From: Epiperipatus broadwayi
Lineage: Eukaryota > Onychophora > Udeonychophora > Euonychophora > Peripatidae
Assembly (NCBI GenBank): GCA_028023455.1
Contig: JAQFVV010006449.1
Location: 914,812-978,811, forward strand
Direction of reading: 5' to 3'
Length of the DNA stretch: 64,000 nt
The notes under the pieces were generated by a model. It saw only the letters and a list, made by a program, of their open reading frames with translations. It was not told the DNA's origin and made no database searches. Numbering within the stretch: the stretch's first letter is position 1; every line of letters starts with the position of its first letter. Positions 49,009-60,840 of the stretch are shown here, piece after piece. A program made the position numbers and the translations under genes.

Positions 49009-52000
49009 TGGTTGCTGAATGTACTTGAAGTTAGAAACTTTTAACTTAATGACTACAAAAAATAATTAAATACACAATATTATGTGGCAAGTTTTTATTC
49101 ATAAATGTTTCTGAGTAATAAAGAAAGTATATTGGATAAATATTGTATGAATACTACTTTAAATTTGATTAAAAATTGAAAAATAGAATAAGAAGAAATT
49201 GTTTTACTAAATATGTGAAAACTCTGCACAATTTGGGAGAAATGTTTAAAAGTAATCAAGAAACTATAGTACTAAGAAAGCTTTAATTGGATTTAAATAA
49301 AAAGATTACTTATTAAGTCATAAATAAAATGGGTTGATGCCTTAAGCCAATTTGGATACTGTAATGTCAAAGAAATGTGAACTATTTTTGTTGTATATAT
49401 GTAAAACATTTTGGAAAATGATAGCCATTCCTTCATCTACTCATGTAGTGATAGTTTGTGATATATGTGTGTGCATAGTTTGTGCAGATAACTGTTAATG
49501 CAAGTGTGTTTTAGATTATATTAACCGTGTGTGGAGATCATCATGATATATTGGATTACTTGATATTAAACTATGATCTTTGCAGATTAAGAACTGGAGT
49601 ATAATTTATTTATGTATAGCAAATGGGTAATCATCTGAAATCTGGGCACAGCCACTTGATGGCATTTATGCTATATAAAATCAATCAAATGGAACGTTAC
49701 CAGGCTGCAACTTTTTTATATAACATGATATTTTTTTATTAAACAAATTTCTATTTCATTTATAACAAGATTTCTTTTTTATTAAACAAATTTTTATATT
49801 CAATTTCATGGTTTTTTTAACCTGACATTTTTCTTTATTCAACAAATTTTGGTAATTGAACTTTGTGTTTATTTTTCTAATTTTAAAACTTTTGACTGTT
49901 TTAGGATGAAAAAACTTGTTTTAACCCCACCGAAAAAATATCATACAATTATTTGGGACTTGTTTCGACTTTGTTCTACTTTATTTTTTTTTGTTTGACT
50001 AAATTGTTTTTCTTCTTACTAAATCAAAAGTAACTTTTGTGTCTTTGGGGGGTAAAAAGTTGTTTTGAATCCCCGCTCCCCTTGAATAAATAAGTGTAAC
50101 AAAAAGTCAATAATTTTTTTTAAACAACTTTTTCACTTTTTACTTTTATTTATATTTTGTTTGAATTAGCTTTATTTTTAGCTTCTACAATAAACTGTTT
50201 TTTGTGGGGTTTCATACTTTGTTATTACTAGCAAAAAGTAAATAAAAATAGTAATTTATTTAACTTATTTAACCCCGCTGAAAAAAAATAATCCAAATAC
50301 TTTTTGAACTTTTTTTTATTTATTATTTTATTGCTGTAATAAAAACAGTCTGGTATTTGGGAGGATATTATGTCCTTAAAAAAAGGATACCGCCTTACTT
50401 TCTGTACTTGGCAATTCTGAAAAATTTAAAAATTGTGCATTCTTCACAAACATTTTATTGGTGTCATATATTTTCCACACTGAAATGTGATTTAGTGCAT
50501 GAGTTTTGTGGAAGCATGTTCGAACATACCCTTTGCCATTTTTTTACATATTAGCATTTTTTTAGGGAAGGGTGGGAACCATATGGCAATTATTAGTAAT
50601 TAATAACATTATTTAAATACAAATGACATTACTCTATTATAGAGATTTGAAAAGTTGTACTGACTTGCAATTAAAACACCGTCAAGTGATACAGTAATCA
50701 GCTATGAATAGAATGAATACACAAATAGTTTTGAAGCATGAAAAAGGCTGCAATATTTTTGTGCAATGTCATGTAAAGTAGCCTGCTAATGGGTAATACA
50801 ATATAAATGTATTAACCATAAGGTCAGTCACAGATACAGCATTTTTATGTGTTTTGACACATAAACAATGTCATCAAGCAGCTATGTCCGGATTTCAGAT
50901 GATTATCGACAAAAAAAAAATAATAATATAATAATTTGGTAGAACATATGCTTAAAGTTAAGCCATGTTACGGTTAAAAATGTGTTTTATTATTATTATC
51001 ATTATTATATGCGATTTAATGTTGATGCTATTTTAAATATTAATAACTTTTTTTATTTATGTGCTATGATTTAACATTACGGTAAGAGATTAATTTATGA
51101 TTAAAAGTATTATAATTTTAGCATTAATGATACTATGCTATAGTAATAATTTGGTACGAAGATTTTAAAAAATATTGCTATCTCCTTGATTATGAGCAAT
51201 ATAGCTATAGAAATTGTTATATGTTTGTGAAAATGATGTATAATTCTTGCTTTAATAATTATTTAATGCAATATATTTTATTCAGTCATATACAATAATT
51301 TTGATCATTTATTGGTTTTATATATCAATGTCGTGTTTAAATTAAGTCCTCTTTAGAATATGTGATATTTGTTATCTGCCCATTGTGTGTTGTTCCAATG
51401 TATATGAATTTATGCCTACTTTGAGAAATTTGGAGAGCGCGTTTAGCTCTCTCATTGTTGTTTAATATTAAATAATTTAGCTAGTTTATTAAGAGATCGA
51501 GATCACTCTCTCCAGTAGTGATGATATTTTCCCTGAGAGACAGTTTCTCACTTTTATATTCGTAATGATCATTGCTTCATTCCTGTGTTATATACATCTA
51601 GAGATTTAGACCTAACATATTTTATTGCCCTCAGATAGAAGGAAGATCCTCTGGGTTTATGTCATCACATGTTTATTGGTTCAGTAGTTTTTTTACTCTT
51701 GAAAATATCTTCATTATAATAAAGTTACAACCACATAAGGTGTTGTTAATTTAGTATGTTGGTCATTGTTAAGTTTAGTTATTTCAATTGGACCCACCCA
51801 CTTCTGGAACACTTGTTTTTCCCTAAGTGCAGGTTGAGAATGTTTGATATATAATGATTTTGCTGAGCATCGTCAGCAATCATCAGATTTTCAACTGGAT
51901 GGATGGTTGGAGTGTGGAATAGATTGAAGCCTGTCCATTAAAGTATGAATATTGACTATCTTAATATATATTTTAGCACTTATTACATATATATGTAGAG

Positions 52001-52335
52001 ATGATAATTTGGATCAACTGATGATTGCTAGTTTAGCATGAAATATGTATACTGGTGATTATTTATCTTTTAACATATATGTGTTTAAGTATATCAATGA
52101 TATGAGATAGAAGGGTGAGTTGGGGTCTTATGGAAGTCTGTGCTCATATACCCTATATGTTACATATATTGATACAGGTATATAATAAGCCTTATTTCAG
52201 TTAAAACCTATAATTATTTATTCCAAATTTTAAATCATTATTAGTAGCCTAAATAAGCTGTGTACATCATGATCATCATAGTCCTGTTTAGATTTAATTA
52301 TTATTTAATTTATTCATTGTTAGAACACACACATT

Positions 52336-52382
<47 letters not shown>

Positions 52383-53328
52383 TAACCGACAAGCCCATTC
52401 TTCTGTCCTACCCAATGCTTGTCAATAAGAATTAAAATAAAATAGATCTTCAAAAAATGGACATGTGAGCCACAGTAGAATAGATGGAAATATTATGGCA
52501 GTCTAGTCACCCTAACACCTGCAGATAATATTTAAATACTATCTACCAAATAAGAATTCGAATACGAATTAATTATATATGTTTTATTTCATAAACGCAA
52601 TTTCTAGATATTGCTTGTATATGATTTACGAAAAATGAATTAAAAATTTTCGGTGGCCATTGTCCCTTGAATAAGATCTATAAAAAAATATACAGGAAAA
52701 ATATATTTATGAGCATCAGTTGATAGCTGACATCAAGCACCAGACTCACTTTTATGGTGAGAATTATATTTTCCCTACTTTTGCTGTCTCATGAGGTGCC
52801 TGACCCAGGCTAGCTCATTCTCAGGGTTGGGAGGAAAACCTATCGGATGAACAGAGATCTGTTATGAAATGTGGATTTAAATGTAAAATCTACTGAACAT
52901 ATACACGTGTCTATTCACATCGGACATATTTAAATAATTTGCAATTTATCTTGGCAGGTAAATTACTAGGACAATATAAACGATAAAACAATATGTAACT
53001 TCAACTCCAAGGTAAATATATAACTTTTATTATTGATATTTAACATATTATATTTATAATATTAAATTATATCATTCCCAGCTGAAAATATAATAAATCC
53101 CCAACCACAAATAAAGTAAAAAAAAACTTAATGTATAACAAATAAATATTAGTTTACAACAAAAAGATTTATATAGAGTTATATGCAATAATTTAATACC
53201 ATAGACTAATCAAATATAATTATTATGAGGGCAGAAATAAACAAGTCCAAGTTATATAGAAAAAAATACAAAGTTCATATTACCTGGTGAACCCCGGGGT
53301 TTGGATTATAATATAGTCAATCACATAG
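49009..53328. other. Unassigned AT-rich DNA
   Basis: No supported genes. 49720-49860 has a loose triplicate of TTTATTAAACAAATTT-type units; 50060-50290 has CCCCGCTG-containing echoes; 52328-52382 is (AC)n(AT)n. A patch near 52780-52860 is more complex but unrecognised. Confidence 0.45.
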
Positions 53329-53693
53329 TGTAACTGGTTCCAATTTAGGGTCCTGAAGTACTCAAAGTTTACCTTGTGAAAGCGTGATATTTTTCTTTCT
53401 TGTGTAAAGTCTGGCGTTACAGTTTATTTAGATTATGAATAAGATGTGATTTAAGTTCCCAATAATGTAGTCTTCCAAAGTGAATTTATTCATACTTTTG
53501 AGATATGATTCTCCCCATTTTGTCTGACAGTACAGATTGTTGATGAGGTTCCCAGGTTCTTCTGTGGGTAGGCAGTGTAGAATCAGCTTCATATCAGTGG
53601 CGGATGGTGAAGCCCTTCATGTATCAGTGATTACCCCTTCATTTTAAGTGTTAACTTAAGATGTCTACAGTTCTCTCCGGCTCAGCTGTTACA
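53329..53693. repeat. Possible solo LTR (TGTAAC...GTTACA)
   Basis: A 365-bp stretch of higher complexity starts TGTAACTGG and ends CAGCTGTTACA, the termini expected of a Gypsy-type LTR. I see no convincing target-site duplication. Confidence 0.3.
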
Positions 53694-54283
53694 ATCTAAC
53701 TGTTTTTAACTAATTTGTCCTTTTCCAAAAAAGAATTTTATCGGATCTTCAATCTATTTCCTTTTCTTGAATACTTTTTATTTTAAAATATTTCCTTTTA
53801 TTCTCTCTTTAACATTTTCTTTGTGTTTTGGTGCCATCATTCCTCTTATTTTTAGTTCACAATACATTCCTTGGCTTTTTCAGAATTTTTCTTTTTTTTT
53901 TAAAGTAATTAATGATTGCTATACAACCAAGAATTGCTTGGGGCATATACAATATTTCTTTTCACTACCCTCATTAATTTGAGATATGACTGAAACAAAA
54001 ATCTATATTTGAAACAATCTTAAACAATATATATAAAAAAATATTTGCGGATAACTGTATTTTTTCAAACTTATAATATTTTAAAAATAAAATTCTAAAA
54101 TAAATAATTATGCCTAACTAATCCCATCCCATTTGTTTTCTTTTAAAAAAAGAATTCAAAATTGATTCACGTATATATATATATATATGTCTAATTCCTT
54201 ATACATTTCTAACCTATTAATGACAGCTTAAATGAGTATATGTATATGTATTGGGGTAATGTGTATATCTTATTCGATTTTCT

Positions 54284-54315
54284 TGTAACAGGGTTTGAAC
54301 CCAGCTGCTGTTACT
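54284..54315. repeat. Mini-palindrome TGTAACAG-CTGTTAC beside (TA)n
   Basis: TGTAACAG and CTGTTAC enclose about 16 bases and adjoin (TA)n. This resembles 24699-24718 and 13881-13906, and could be the fused ends of an excised or deleted LTR. Confidence 0.6.
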
Positions 54316-54329
54316 ATATATATATATAT

Positions 54330-54745
54330 TGTAACAGGGCAGGTATAATGAAACCCTATTGCGATAAATAGACAAATATGTATGCATATACTTAACATAT
54401 TATTATAAAGTAACAGGGCAGGTATAATGAAACCTTGTTGCGATAAATAGACAAATATGTATTCGTATACTTAATGTATTATTATAAAAATAATATTATT
54501 ACTTTACTAACAAAACTAAAATTTACAAGTTGATGTATAATCAACAGTCATTTATGTGGTCATTTTGTATTACAGATTTAGTTATTTTTAATGAAAAATG
54601 CTTACAAAAGAGAGGTATGGGGGGGGGTATTTTTTTACTTTTGCCAAACTCAGCTATACACATTGCTATGTATATGTATGAGTGTTTTAAATCAATGGAA
54701 TATGAAAATTCATAAAATAAAAATAAAAACATTTTGTTTGATAAA
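54330..54745 (+). repeat. Left direct repeat, candidate 5' LTR of the Gypsy-type element
   Basis: Starts TGTAACAGGGCAGG after (TA)n. Its first ~79 bases are tandemly duplicated (54332 and 54411). The rest (TGGTCATTTTGTATTA, AAAAGAGAGGTATG, AATCAATGGAATATGAAAA) reappears in the same orientation at 62213-62572, just past the pol remnant. Confidence 0.6.
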
Positions 54746-54801
54746 CTTTTAATATATATATATATATATATATATAAAAGTTTATCAATACTATTACCAG
54801 G

Positions 54802-54839
<38 letters not shown>

Positions 54840-54853
54840 CCTGGTAATAGTTC
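54739..54853. repeat. Two adjacent AT-centred palindromes
   Basis: GATAAACTTTTA and TAAAAGTTTATC (54740-54786), then TACTATTACCAGGCTATA and TATAGCCTGGTAATAG (54789-54852). Each is a perfect mirror with (TA)n as its loop. Confidence 0.9.
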
Positions 54854-54935
54854 TAAACAAGATTATTTATTTTATTTTTTTATGATAAATGCTACAAGAG
54901 AAAATACCTGAAGCCTTTATCTATGATAGTCCCCA

Positions 54936-54977
54936 TCCCCAGACTGGTTTCAAGCTTATGGCTCTCATCAGTGAGGA
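54936..54977 (-). ncRNA. Hammerhead ribozyme, consensus core (left arm)
   Basis: On the minus strand: TCCTCA (stem I), CTGATGA, GAGC-CATAA-GCTT (stem II), GAAA, C-CA-G (helix III), GTC cleavage triplet, TGGGGA (stem I). All core bases of a type I hammerhead are intact and stem I has six pairs with one G-T. It is identical to the copy at 55208. Confidence 0.75.
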
Positions 54978-55207
54978 GCTAGGACATTAGCTTCAAAATA
55001 TTAACTCAAGCCAAGCATTTATCTAATTCTTAAATATTAAGAAAAAGATCCAAATCTTCAGACACCTACATGTCTTCAAACTCAGCTCTTTAACCAAAGA
55101 AACTATATGAGCCTGAACTAAATTCAGAGATTTGGATCTTTTTCTTAATATTTAAGACTTAGACAAATGCTTGGCTTGAGTTAATATTTTGAATCTTATG
55201 TCCTAGC

Positions 55208-55249
55208 TCCTCACTGATGAGAGCCATAAGCTTGAAACCAGTCTGGGGA
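55208..55249 (+). ncRNA. Hammerhead ribozyme, consensus core (right arm)
   Basis: Stem I 5' strand 55208-55213, CTGATGA 55214-55220, stem II 55221-55233 with a five-base loop, GAAA 55234-55237, helix III C-G closing CA, cleavage triplet ending at 55243, stem I 3' strand 55244-55249. Helix III is very short, as in minimal hammerheads known from retroelements. Confidence 0.75.
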
Positions 55250-55390
55250 TGGGGACTGTAATAGATAAAGACTTCAGGTATTTTCTCTTGTAGCATTTAT
55301 CATAAAAAAATAATAATAAATAAGCTTGTTTAGAGCTATTAGCAGGCTCTTTACATATTACATATTGGTAATACAAGCTATGTAGGTCAT

Positions 55391-55530
55391 GTGACATATG
55401 ACTGATATTTTACTTTTATATATATACATATATATATATCAGTTTTGTCAGATCATTATTGTGACATATGACTGATATTTTACTTTTATATATATACATA
55501 TATATATATCAGTTTTGTCAGATCATTATT
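55391..55530 (+). repeat. Exact 2 x 70-bp tandem duplication
   Basis: GTGACATATGACTGATATTT begins both units, at 55391 and 55461. The two 70-base units are identical, so the duplication is recent or an assembly artefact. Confidence 0.95.
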
Positions 55531-55737
55531 GTTTTAGCAAAAAAAAAAATTTGGAAAATGGAAACTATACTATATTGGCAGAATTGGAGGTAGTTAAATG
55601 TTACATTTGTATACGAATGAAAAAAAACTTTTTAAACTATATGAAAAATCCCAACTGAGTGCAGAATATAAAAGCATTTTCAAAAAATGATCAGTTTAGG
55701 TTAATCTAGTTTTAAAGAACTTTCATTTTTGTTACAG

Positions 55738-55773
<36 letters not shown>

Positions 55774-55832
55774 AAAACGAAGATTTGCACGGGTTAAATA
55801 TATAAAATACATATTTTGCGGGTTCATCCATG

Positions 55833-56735
55833 TTAAAAACTTTTAATACCAATACACTGACGTTTCGACTTGGTCACACAAGCCATCCACAGAGTTATAA
55901 AAAGGTAGAAAGACGGTTGTAGAGGCGCTACAATCACTGGTTTGAATAAAACATTAAAAATCCCACCAATAGCAAAAATGTTAAATTTAAGAATGTTTTT
56001 TAAAGAAATCTTTCCAAATAGGAGGAAGTTTGCACGTATCATCTCGCTTATTGATACAATCTGGCCTTTTAAGTATCTCAATGGCTTCTCTGATTTTGCA
56101 TTGGTAGAGATTATCACATCTGGATATGATCCTGGTACTAGAAAAATCTATTTTATGACCTGAATCTATAGTATGGAGTGAGAGTGCTGATGATGATGAG
56201 TGTTGTTTAACTGCATTAGCATGCTCATCTCTCCTAACACTGATGCGACGATTACTCATACCTATGTAGAAGCTTTACAATTTTTACATGAGATTTGATA
56301 GACACCATGAGATTCAAGAGGGATTGAATCCTTAGGCTTGGTTATTATATTGCTGATCTTTTGATGAGCAGAAAATGCTGTATCTATATTATAGCGTTTT
56401 AATATACGTCCGATACTGTCTGTAGTTCCTTTTACATATGGAACACAAATCCTAATAGCTGACTTATCATCTTTTTGTTTCCTATTTTGTCTATTTTGGG
56501 CTTGAAATAAGGCTTTTTTTATAAATTTGTAATTATAACTATTTGCTAATAAAACACTATTAATATGATTTATTTCTTCTTTCAGATGTGTGTCATCTGA
56601 AAGATTAATTGCTCTATTTAAAAGAGTTTTGGCTACAGAAACTATCTGAGTTGGGTGATGATGAGAATGGAAATGTAAATATCTGTCTGTGTGTGTATCC
56701 TTTCTGTAAATAGAAAAAGATAAACTATTTGGTGT
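55833..56735 (-). pseudogene. PLE RT C-terminus and endonuclease, left arm
   Basis: Mirror of the right-arm coding region. The longest open part (55987-56259, minus) carries ISVRRDEHANAVKQH, LHTIDSGHKIDFSSTR and REAIEILKRPDCINKRDD. GVYQISCKNCK lies just upstream, around 56260-56310. A stop and frameshifts break the frame, and the reverse transcriptase catalytic core is absent. Confidence 0.8.
55854..55896 (-). ncRNA. Hammerhead-like motif, left arm
   Basis: Mirror of 57675-57717: stem II GGCTTG/CAAGTC, then GAAAC and GTCAG. The CUGANGA core reads CTGTGGA. Confidence 0.45.
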
Positions 56736-56739
56736 TCTG

Positions 56740-57738
56740 GTGACTAGAACATCAAATAATATGCATCCTCATATTAAATTTACAATGGAGACAGAGTCTG
56801 ATGGAAAACTCCCTTTTCTTGATGTTCTAGTCACCAGAACACCAAATAGTTTATCTTTTTCTATTTACAGAAAGGATACACACACAGACAGATATTTACA
56901 TTTCCATTCTCATCATCACCCAACTCAGATAGTTTCTGTAGCCAAAACTCTTTTAAATAGAGCAATTAATCTTTCAGATGACACACATCTGAAAGAAGAA
57001 ATAAATCATATTAATAGTGTTTTATTAGCAAATAGTTATAATTACAAATTTATAAAAAAAGCCTTATTTCAAGCCCAAAATAGACAAAATAGGAAACAAA
57101 AAGATGATAAGTCAGCTATTAGGATTTGTGTTCCATATGTAAAAGGAACTACAGACAGTATCGGACGTATATTAAAACGCTATAATATAGATACAGCATT
57201 TTCTGCTCATCAAAAGATCAGCAATATAAGAGCAAGCCTAAGGATTCAATCCCTCTTGAATCTCATGGTGTCTATCAAATCTCATGTAAAAATTGTAAGC
57301 TCTTACATAGGTATGAGTAATCGTTGCATCAGTGTTAGGAGAGATGAGCATGCTAATGCAGTTAAACAACACTCATCATCATCAGCACTCTCACTCCATA
57401 CTATAGATTCAGGTCATAAAATAGATTTTTCTAGTACCAGGATCATATCCAGATGTGATAATCTCTACCAACGCAAAATCAGAGAAGCCATTGAGATACT
57501 TAAAAGGCCAGATTGTATCAATAAGCGAGATGATACGTGCAAACTTCCTCCTATTTGGAAAGATTTCTTAAAAAACATTCTTAAATTTAACATTTTTGCT
57601 ATTGGTGGGATTTTTAATGTTTTATTCAAACCAGTGATTGTAGCGCCTCTACAACCGTCTTTCTACCTTTTTATAACTCTGTGGATGGCTTGTGTGACCA
57701 AGTCGAAACGTCAGTGTATTGGTATTAAAAGTTTTTAA
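56740..57738 (+). pseudogene. PLE RT C-terminus and GIY-YIG endonuclease, right arm
   Basis: 332 open codons beginning in the left arm and crossing the palindrome centre. Residues ~18-70 match the PLE RT end (ESDGKLPFLDVLVTR, FSIYRKDTHTDRYLHF, HHHPTQ). After a linker comes the endonuclease: SSYIGMSNRCISVRRDEH, HTIDSGHKIDFSSTRII, LYQRKIREAIEIL, PDCINKRDD. The GVYQISCKNCK part of GIY-YIG is present at about 57267-57300 but in another frame, because small indels near 57227 and 57298 shift ~70 bases. The catalytic RT core is missing. This can no longer transpose itself. Length of the open frame may mislead gene callers into a host gene. Confidence 0.85.
57675..57717 (+). ncRNA. Hammerhead-like motif, right arm
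   Basis: AACT (stem I), CTGTGGA in place of CTGANGA, GGCTTG-TGTGAC-CAAGTC (six-pair stem II with one G-T), GAAAC, GTC, AGTGT. The stem and GAAAC are intact but the first core strand is damaged. Confidence 0.45.
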
Positions 57739-57770
57739 CACGGATGAACCCGCAAAATATGTATTTTATA

Positions 57771-58263
57771 TATATATATATAAATGATTTTCTTGTTCAT
57801 GAAGAAAAAAAGAAGTAATACAAATTTTAAAAAATTAAATGAGTCTTTAAGTTGTTAACCTTTACAGTCAATGCATTTTAATGAGATACAAAATAATTAT
57901 TTGATTTTCTGCCACTTATCACTGTAAGATGTCATAACCAAATAAAAATAAATAATAAATTTGTTTTTGTTTTTTTTATTAGATTAATGTTGTTTTAAAG
58001 GAAATTCAAGTAATGGATTGCATTTAATTTACACCCACACAGTAGCTATGATTTTAATGTATTTTACACTTTTTACTTTTATAATCATTCCAACAATTTA
58101 CTAAATTTGAAACTAACTTTGAAACCAAGGTTTTAAAATGACAATAGTCTATCTGTACTAGTTTTCAAAGCGAAGTTTTATAAAAATGGAAAACAAAAAT
58201 AAGTTGAAATAGTGGGTAAGCCAGGTCAGGATACTCAAGGATTTCATATATATAGGGTAAATA

Positions 58264-58317
<54 letters not shown>

Positions 58318-58509
58318 GTCAGAATGTGTAAATAGAAATAATATAGTGAAATATCAATCCACAGTAAAAATATAAGATATATCTTAAGAAATATTCAAGG
58401 TGTAAGGAATCCAGGGAAGGAGGCAGCACTGTGCTTTGGGGGTTTGGAGGTTCGGAAACTAACACATAGTGAGCAAAAATAGAAAAAAATATATCACATA
58501 AAGAGGATG
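57771..58509. other. Non-coding DNA before the gag remnant
   Basis: AT-rich with a long (TA)n tract at about 58268-58313. If the Gypsy interpretation is right this is its leader region with later insertions. Confidence 0.45.
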
Positions 58510-59090
58510 GAGTTTATAAGAATAAAGGTATATGGGGGGGGGAGAAGGAAGAGTTGCCAGTAGATTATCTTAGGAGTCTGCGAAGATATTTGAGAGTTAT
58601 GGAACACCAGAGGAGGCGAGAAATGACAATAGTGTCTTACCACTTAGAAGGACAGGTAATGGATTGGTGGAACTCATTGCTCTACCAGCCACAGACATTT
58701 TTAGAATACAAGACAGCTCTGGAGAGAGCATTGTGGAGTGAAGAAAGGAAGGACAACATTGGATCTCAATTGATAAAAGAAAAGTTCCAAGAGGATGGAC
58801 CACAGGAATATGTGCATTTTTAGGTGTCAAGTAGCCACACTCAAGATGTTAGAAGTGTGTAATTTGTCAGAGAAATAGATTGTAAAGATAGTCTACTGGA
58901 ACATGCCAATAAGAATAAAATTGATGCTAGTGAAAGAGGAGACAACTCGACTAATGAAATAGACAAGATATTGAGTCAGATGGAAATAAGTTCGGAAATG
59001 AGACAGATCCGAGAGAAAGAAGAAATAGACCAAGGGAGAAACATAATATTTAGATGTCAATAAAATTAAAAACACATGGGGAAACTAATT
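58510..59090 (+). pseudogene. Ty3/Gypsy-type Gag remnant
   Basis: PVDYLRSLRRYLRVMEHQRR, MTIVSYHLEGQVMDWWNSL and PQTFLEYKTALERALW are typical of retrotransposon Gag capsid regions (a conserved WW.L and TF..Y..AL). The frame is open at 58554-58823 and then stops; further fragments (IDCKDSLLEHANKN, ILSQMEISSEMRQI) follow to about 59050. No zinc knuckle was seen. Dead copy. Confidence 0.7.
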
Positions 59091-59094
59091 TGAT

Positions 59095-60840
59095 CAGGGA
59101 GGACTGCGTAGAATTATGCATGCCAAACATGCCCAAAAATACAGACAGCAGAAGGACAAACCAAAGTGGATGTGCTTATTGATTCAGGAAGTGAGGTCTC
59201 TGTAATAACAGAAAGATTTATTATAAACTCACCAGAGAACAACCAAATATATCTGTTCTACCATTGAAAGCTGTAAAAGTGGTAATGGCCAACAACAGAA
59301 AAGCCAAGGTTGAACCAAAACAAATATTGTTGGATGTTAAATGCCCCCATTTATTCCTAATCATGAAAAGTTTGATTTGTGATGTCTTATTGGAAACTGA
59401 CTTTTTATACAAATATAAATGTAAGTTGAACTATGAAAGTAGACAAGCCATGTATTGGTGAGATGGTAGGATTTATAATGAATTTCACAGATAGTTCAAT
59501 AGGGGCTTTGCAAGTTGCCTATGAACACAATGATGACTTGATAACAAAAAAATAGATCAGGCAAAGATGGCTTAGGCAGAAGGGAAGAAAATACTATAAA
59601 TAATACTGAAGGAATACTATCAGGTATTTTCAGACAAACCAGGCATGATTCCAGGGTTTGAACAAAGGATTCAGGTAAATGAAACCTAACCATTTAAGGC
59701 AAAATCATACCCAATTCCTCATCAATATAGGGAGCAGATGAAGGAGCAGATAGATCAAATGTTGTAATGGAATATTTTATCAAAAAGCTCCTCAGCTTAT
59801 TGTAACTCTATAGTCATCATCAAGAAAAAGGATAATTTTGTATAGTTATGTCTCGATGCAAGGCAAGTGAATAAAGTCATGGTTCCATATTGTAAGATGC
59901 CACCACCCATGCAAGAAGTACTTGGAATATTTAAAGAAAAAAAGAGTTTTTTTAAACATTTGATCTGACAGCAAGCTATTGGCAGGCAAGTCTGCACCTG
60001 GAAGATTATAAATACACTGCCTTTAGATCTGATGGCTGCTCATATCAGTTTAACCATATGCCACTACAATATTTAGAGCAGGTATTATCTGCTGAAGTCA
60101 AAAAATAGTTACAATGTACATGGACAATTAGCTAGTGTGGAAGAACATACCAAAGATGTGTAAATGTTTTTAAGGGAATGTTAGAATAAAGGAATCAAGG
60201 TAAACCTGAAGAAAAGTGTGCTAATTCAAGAGGAAGTTATAGTCTTGGGCCATCTTATAGGATCACAGAGTGCCCAGTCCCATCCAGATAAAATCTCAGC
60301 CATCAAAGGTTTTTCAGCACCTAGGTCCAAGAAGCGGATACAATACTTTTTGGGTATGTGTAATTTCTACAACTGTTTTCAGGAGCATTTTGGTCAACAT
60401 ATAAAACCACTAGTTAAATTACTGAGAAAAGATGTAGTGTGGGAGTTGGGTAAGAACAAAGCCAGACATTTGAGAGCATGGATCAAGGGTTCAAGAAGCA
60501 TGTACTGCTGGCTTTTTTTGATTTTGAGAAGCCCTTTATGGTGCAGACTGACATCAGCAGGTATGGGCTGGGAGCAACAGCATCACAGATTCAAGAGAAT
60601 TGTCAGGTGAAAGTGCCATATTTCTTAAGTAGACTGCTTAAGTGTCCAGAGTGTCATTATGCTGTCACAGAAAAGGAAGCTTTAGCCATTGCTTGATCTC
60701 TCCAAAAACTCCACACATTGTTATTAGGATCAAAAATAAGTGTGGTTACAGATCATAAGAGTTTAGAATTTATTAACCACAGCTATCTGACAAATAGTCA
60801 GTTGGTGCAGTGTAGCCTATACCTCCAAGAGTATAATTAA
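59095..60840 (+). pseudogene. Gypsy-type protease, RT and RNase H remnant
   Basis: The protease motif DVLIDSGSEVSVITE lies near 59170-59215. RT pieces follow: YPIPHQYREQMKEQIDQML (59710-59766), LSKSSSAYCNSIVIIKKKD, LCLDARQVNKVMVPY, MPPPMQEVLGIF. The catalytic YVDD box reads Y-M-D-N-stop at 60117-60131, so the polymerase is dead. KVNLKKSVLIQEEVIVLGHL and the connection region FLGMCNFYNCFQEHFG follow. RNase H appears as KPFMVQTDISRYGLGATASQ, CHYAVTEKEALAIA and TDHKSLEFIN. The order Gag, PR, RT, RNase H, integrase identifies Ty3/Gypsy. Confidence 0.85.

Larger units (their letters stand above)
54838..55348. mobile_element. Inverted-repeat element with paired hammerhead ribozymes
   Basis: Arms at 54838-55061 and 55122-55348 are highly similar reverse complements around a ~60-bp centre. 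Outer ends read AGCCTGGTAATAGTTCTAAACA and its diverged mirror (shown in part). Each arm has one hammerhead motif reading outward. No coding region. The layout repeats that of 24183-24609, so I take it as a PLE-derived or retrozyme-like palindrome. Confidence 0.75.
55801..57770. mobile_element. Penelope-like element 3' halves as a ~950-bp palindrome
   Basis: The left arm (55801-56755) is a near-exact reverse complement of the right arm (56819-57770), separated by 63 bp. Each arm encodes the C-terminal RT part and the GIY-YIG endonuclease, reading outward, and ends with the GAAACGTCAG hammerhead-like motif and TTTGCGGGTTCATCC. (TA)n flanks both sides. High arm identity means a recent event. 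Confidence 0.9.

Noticed and set aside
55391-55530. CRISPR-like direct repeat
   Set aside because: Only two adjacent units with no spacers, in animal DNA.
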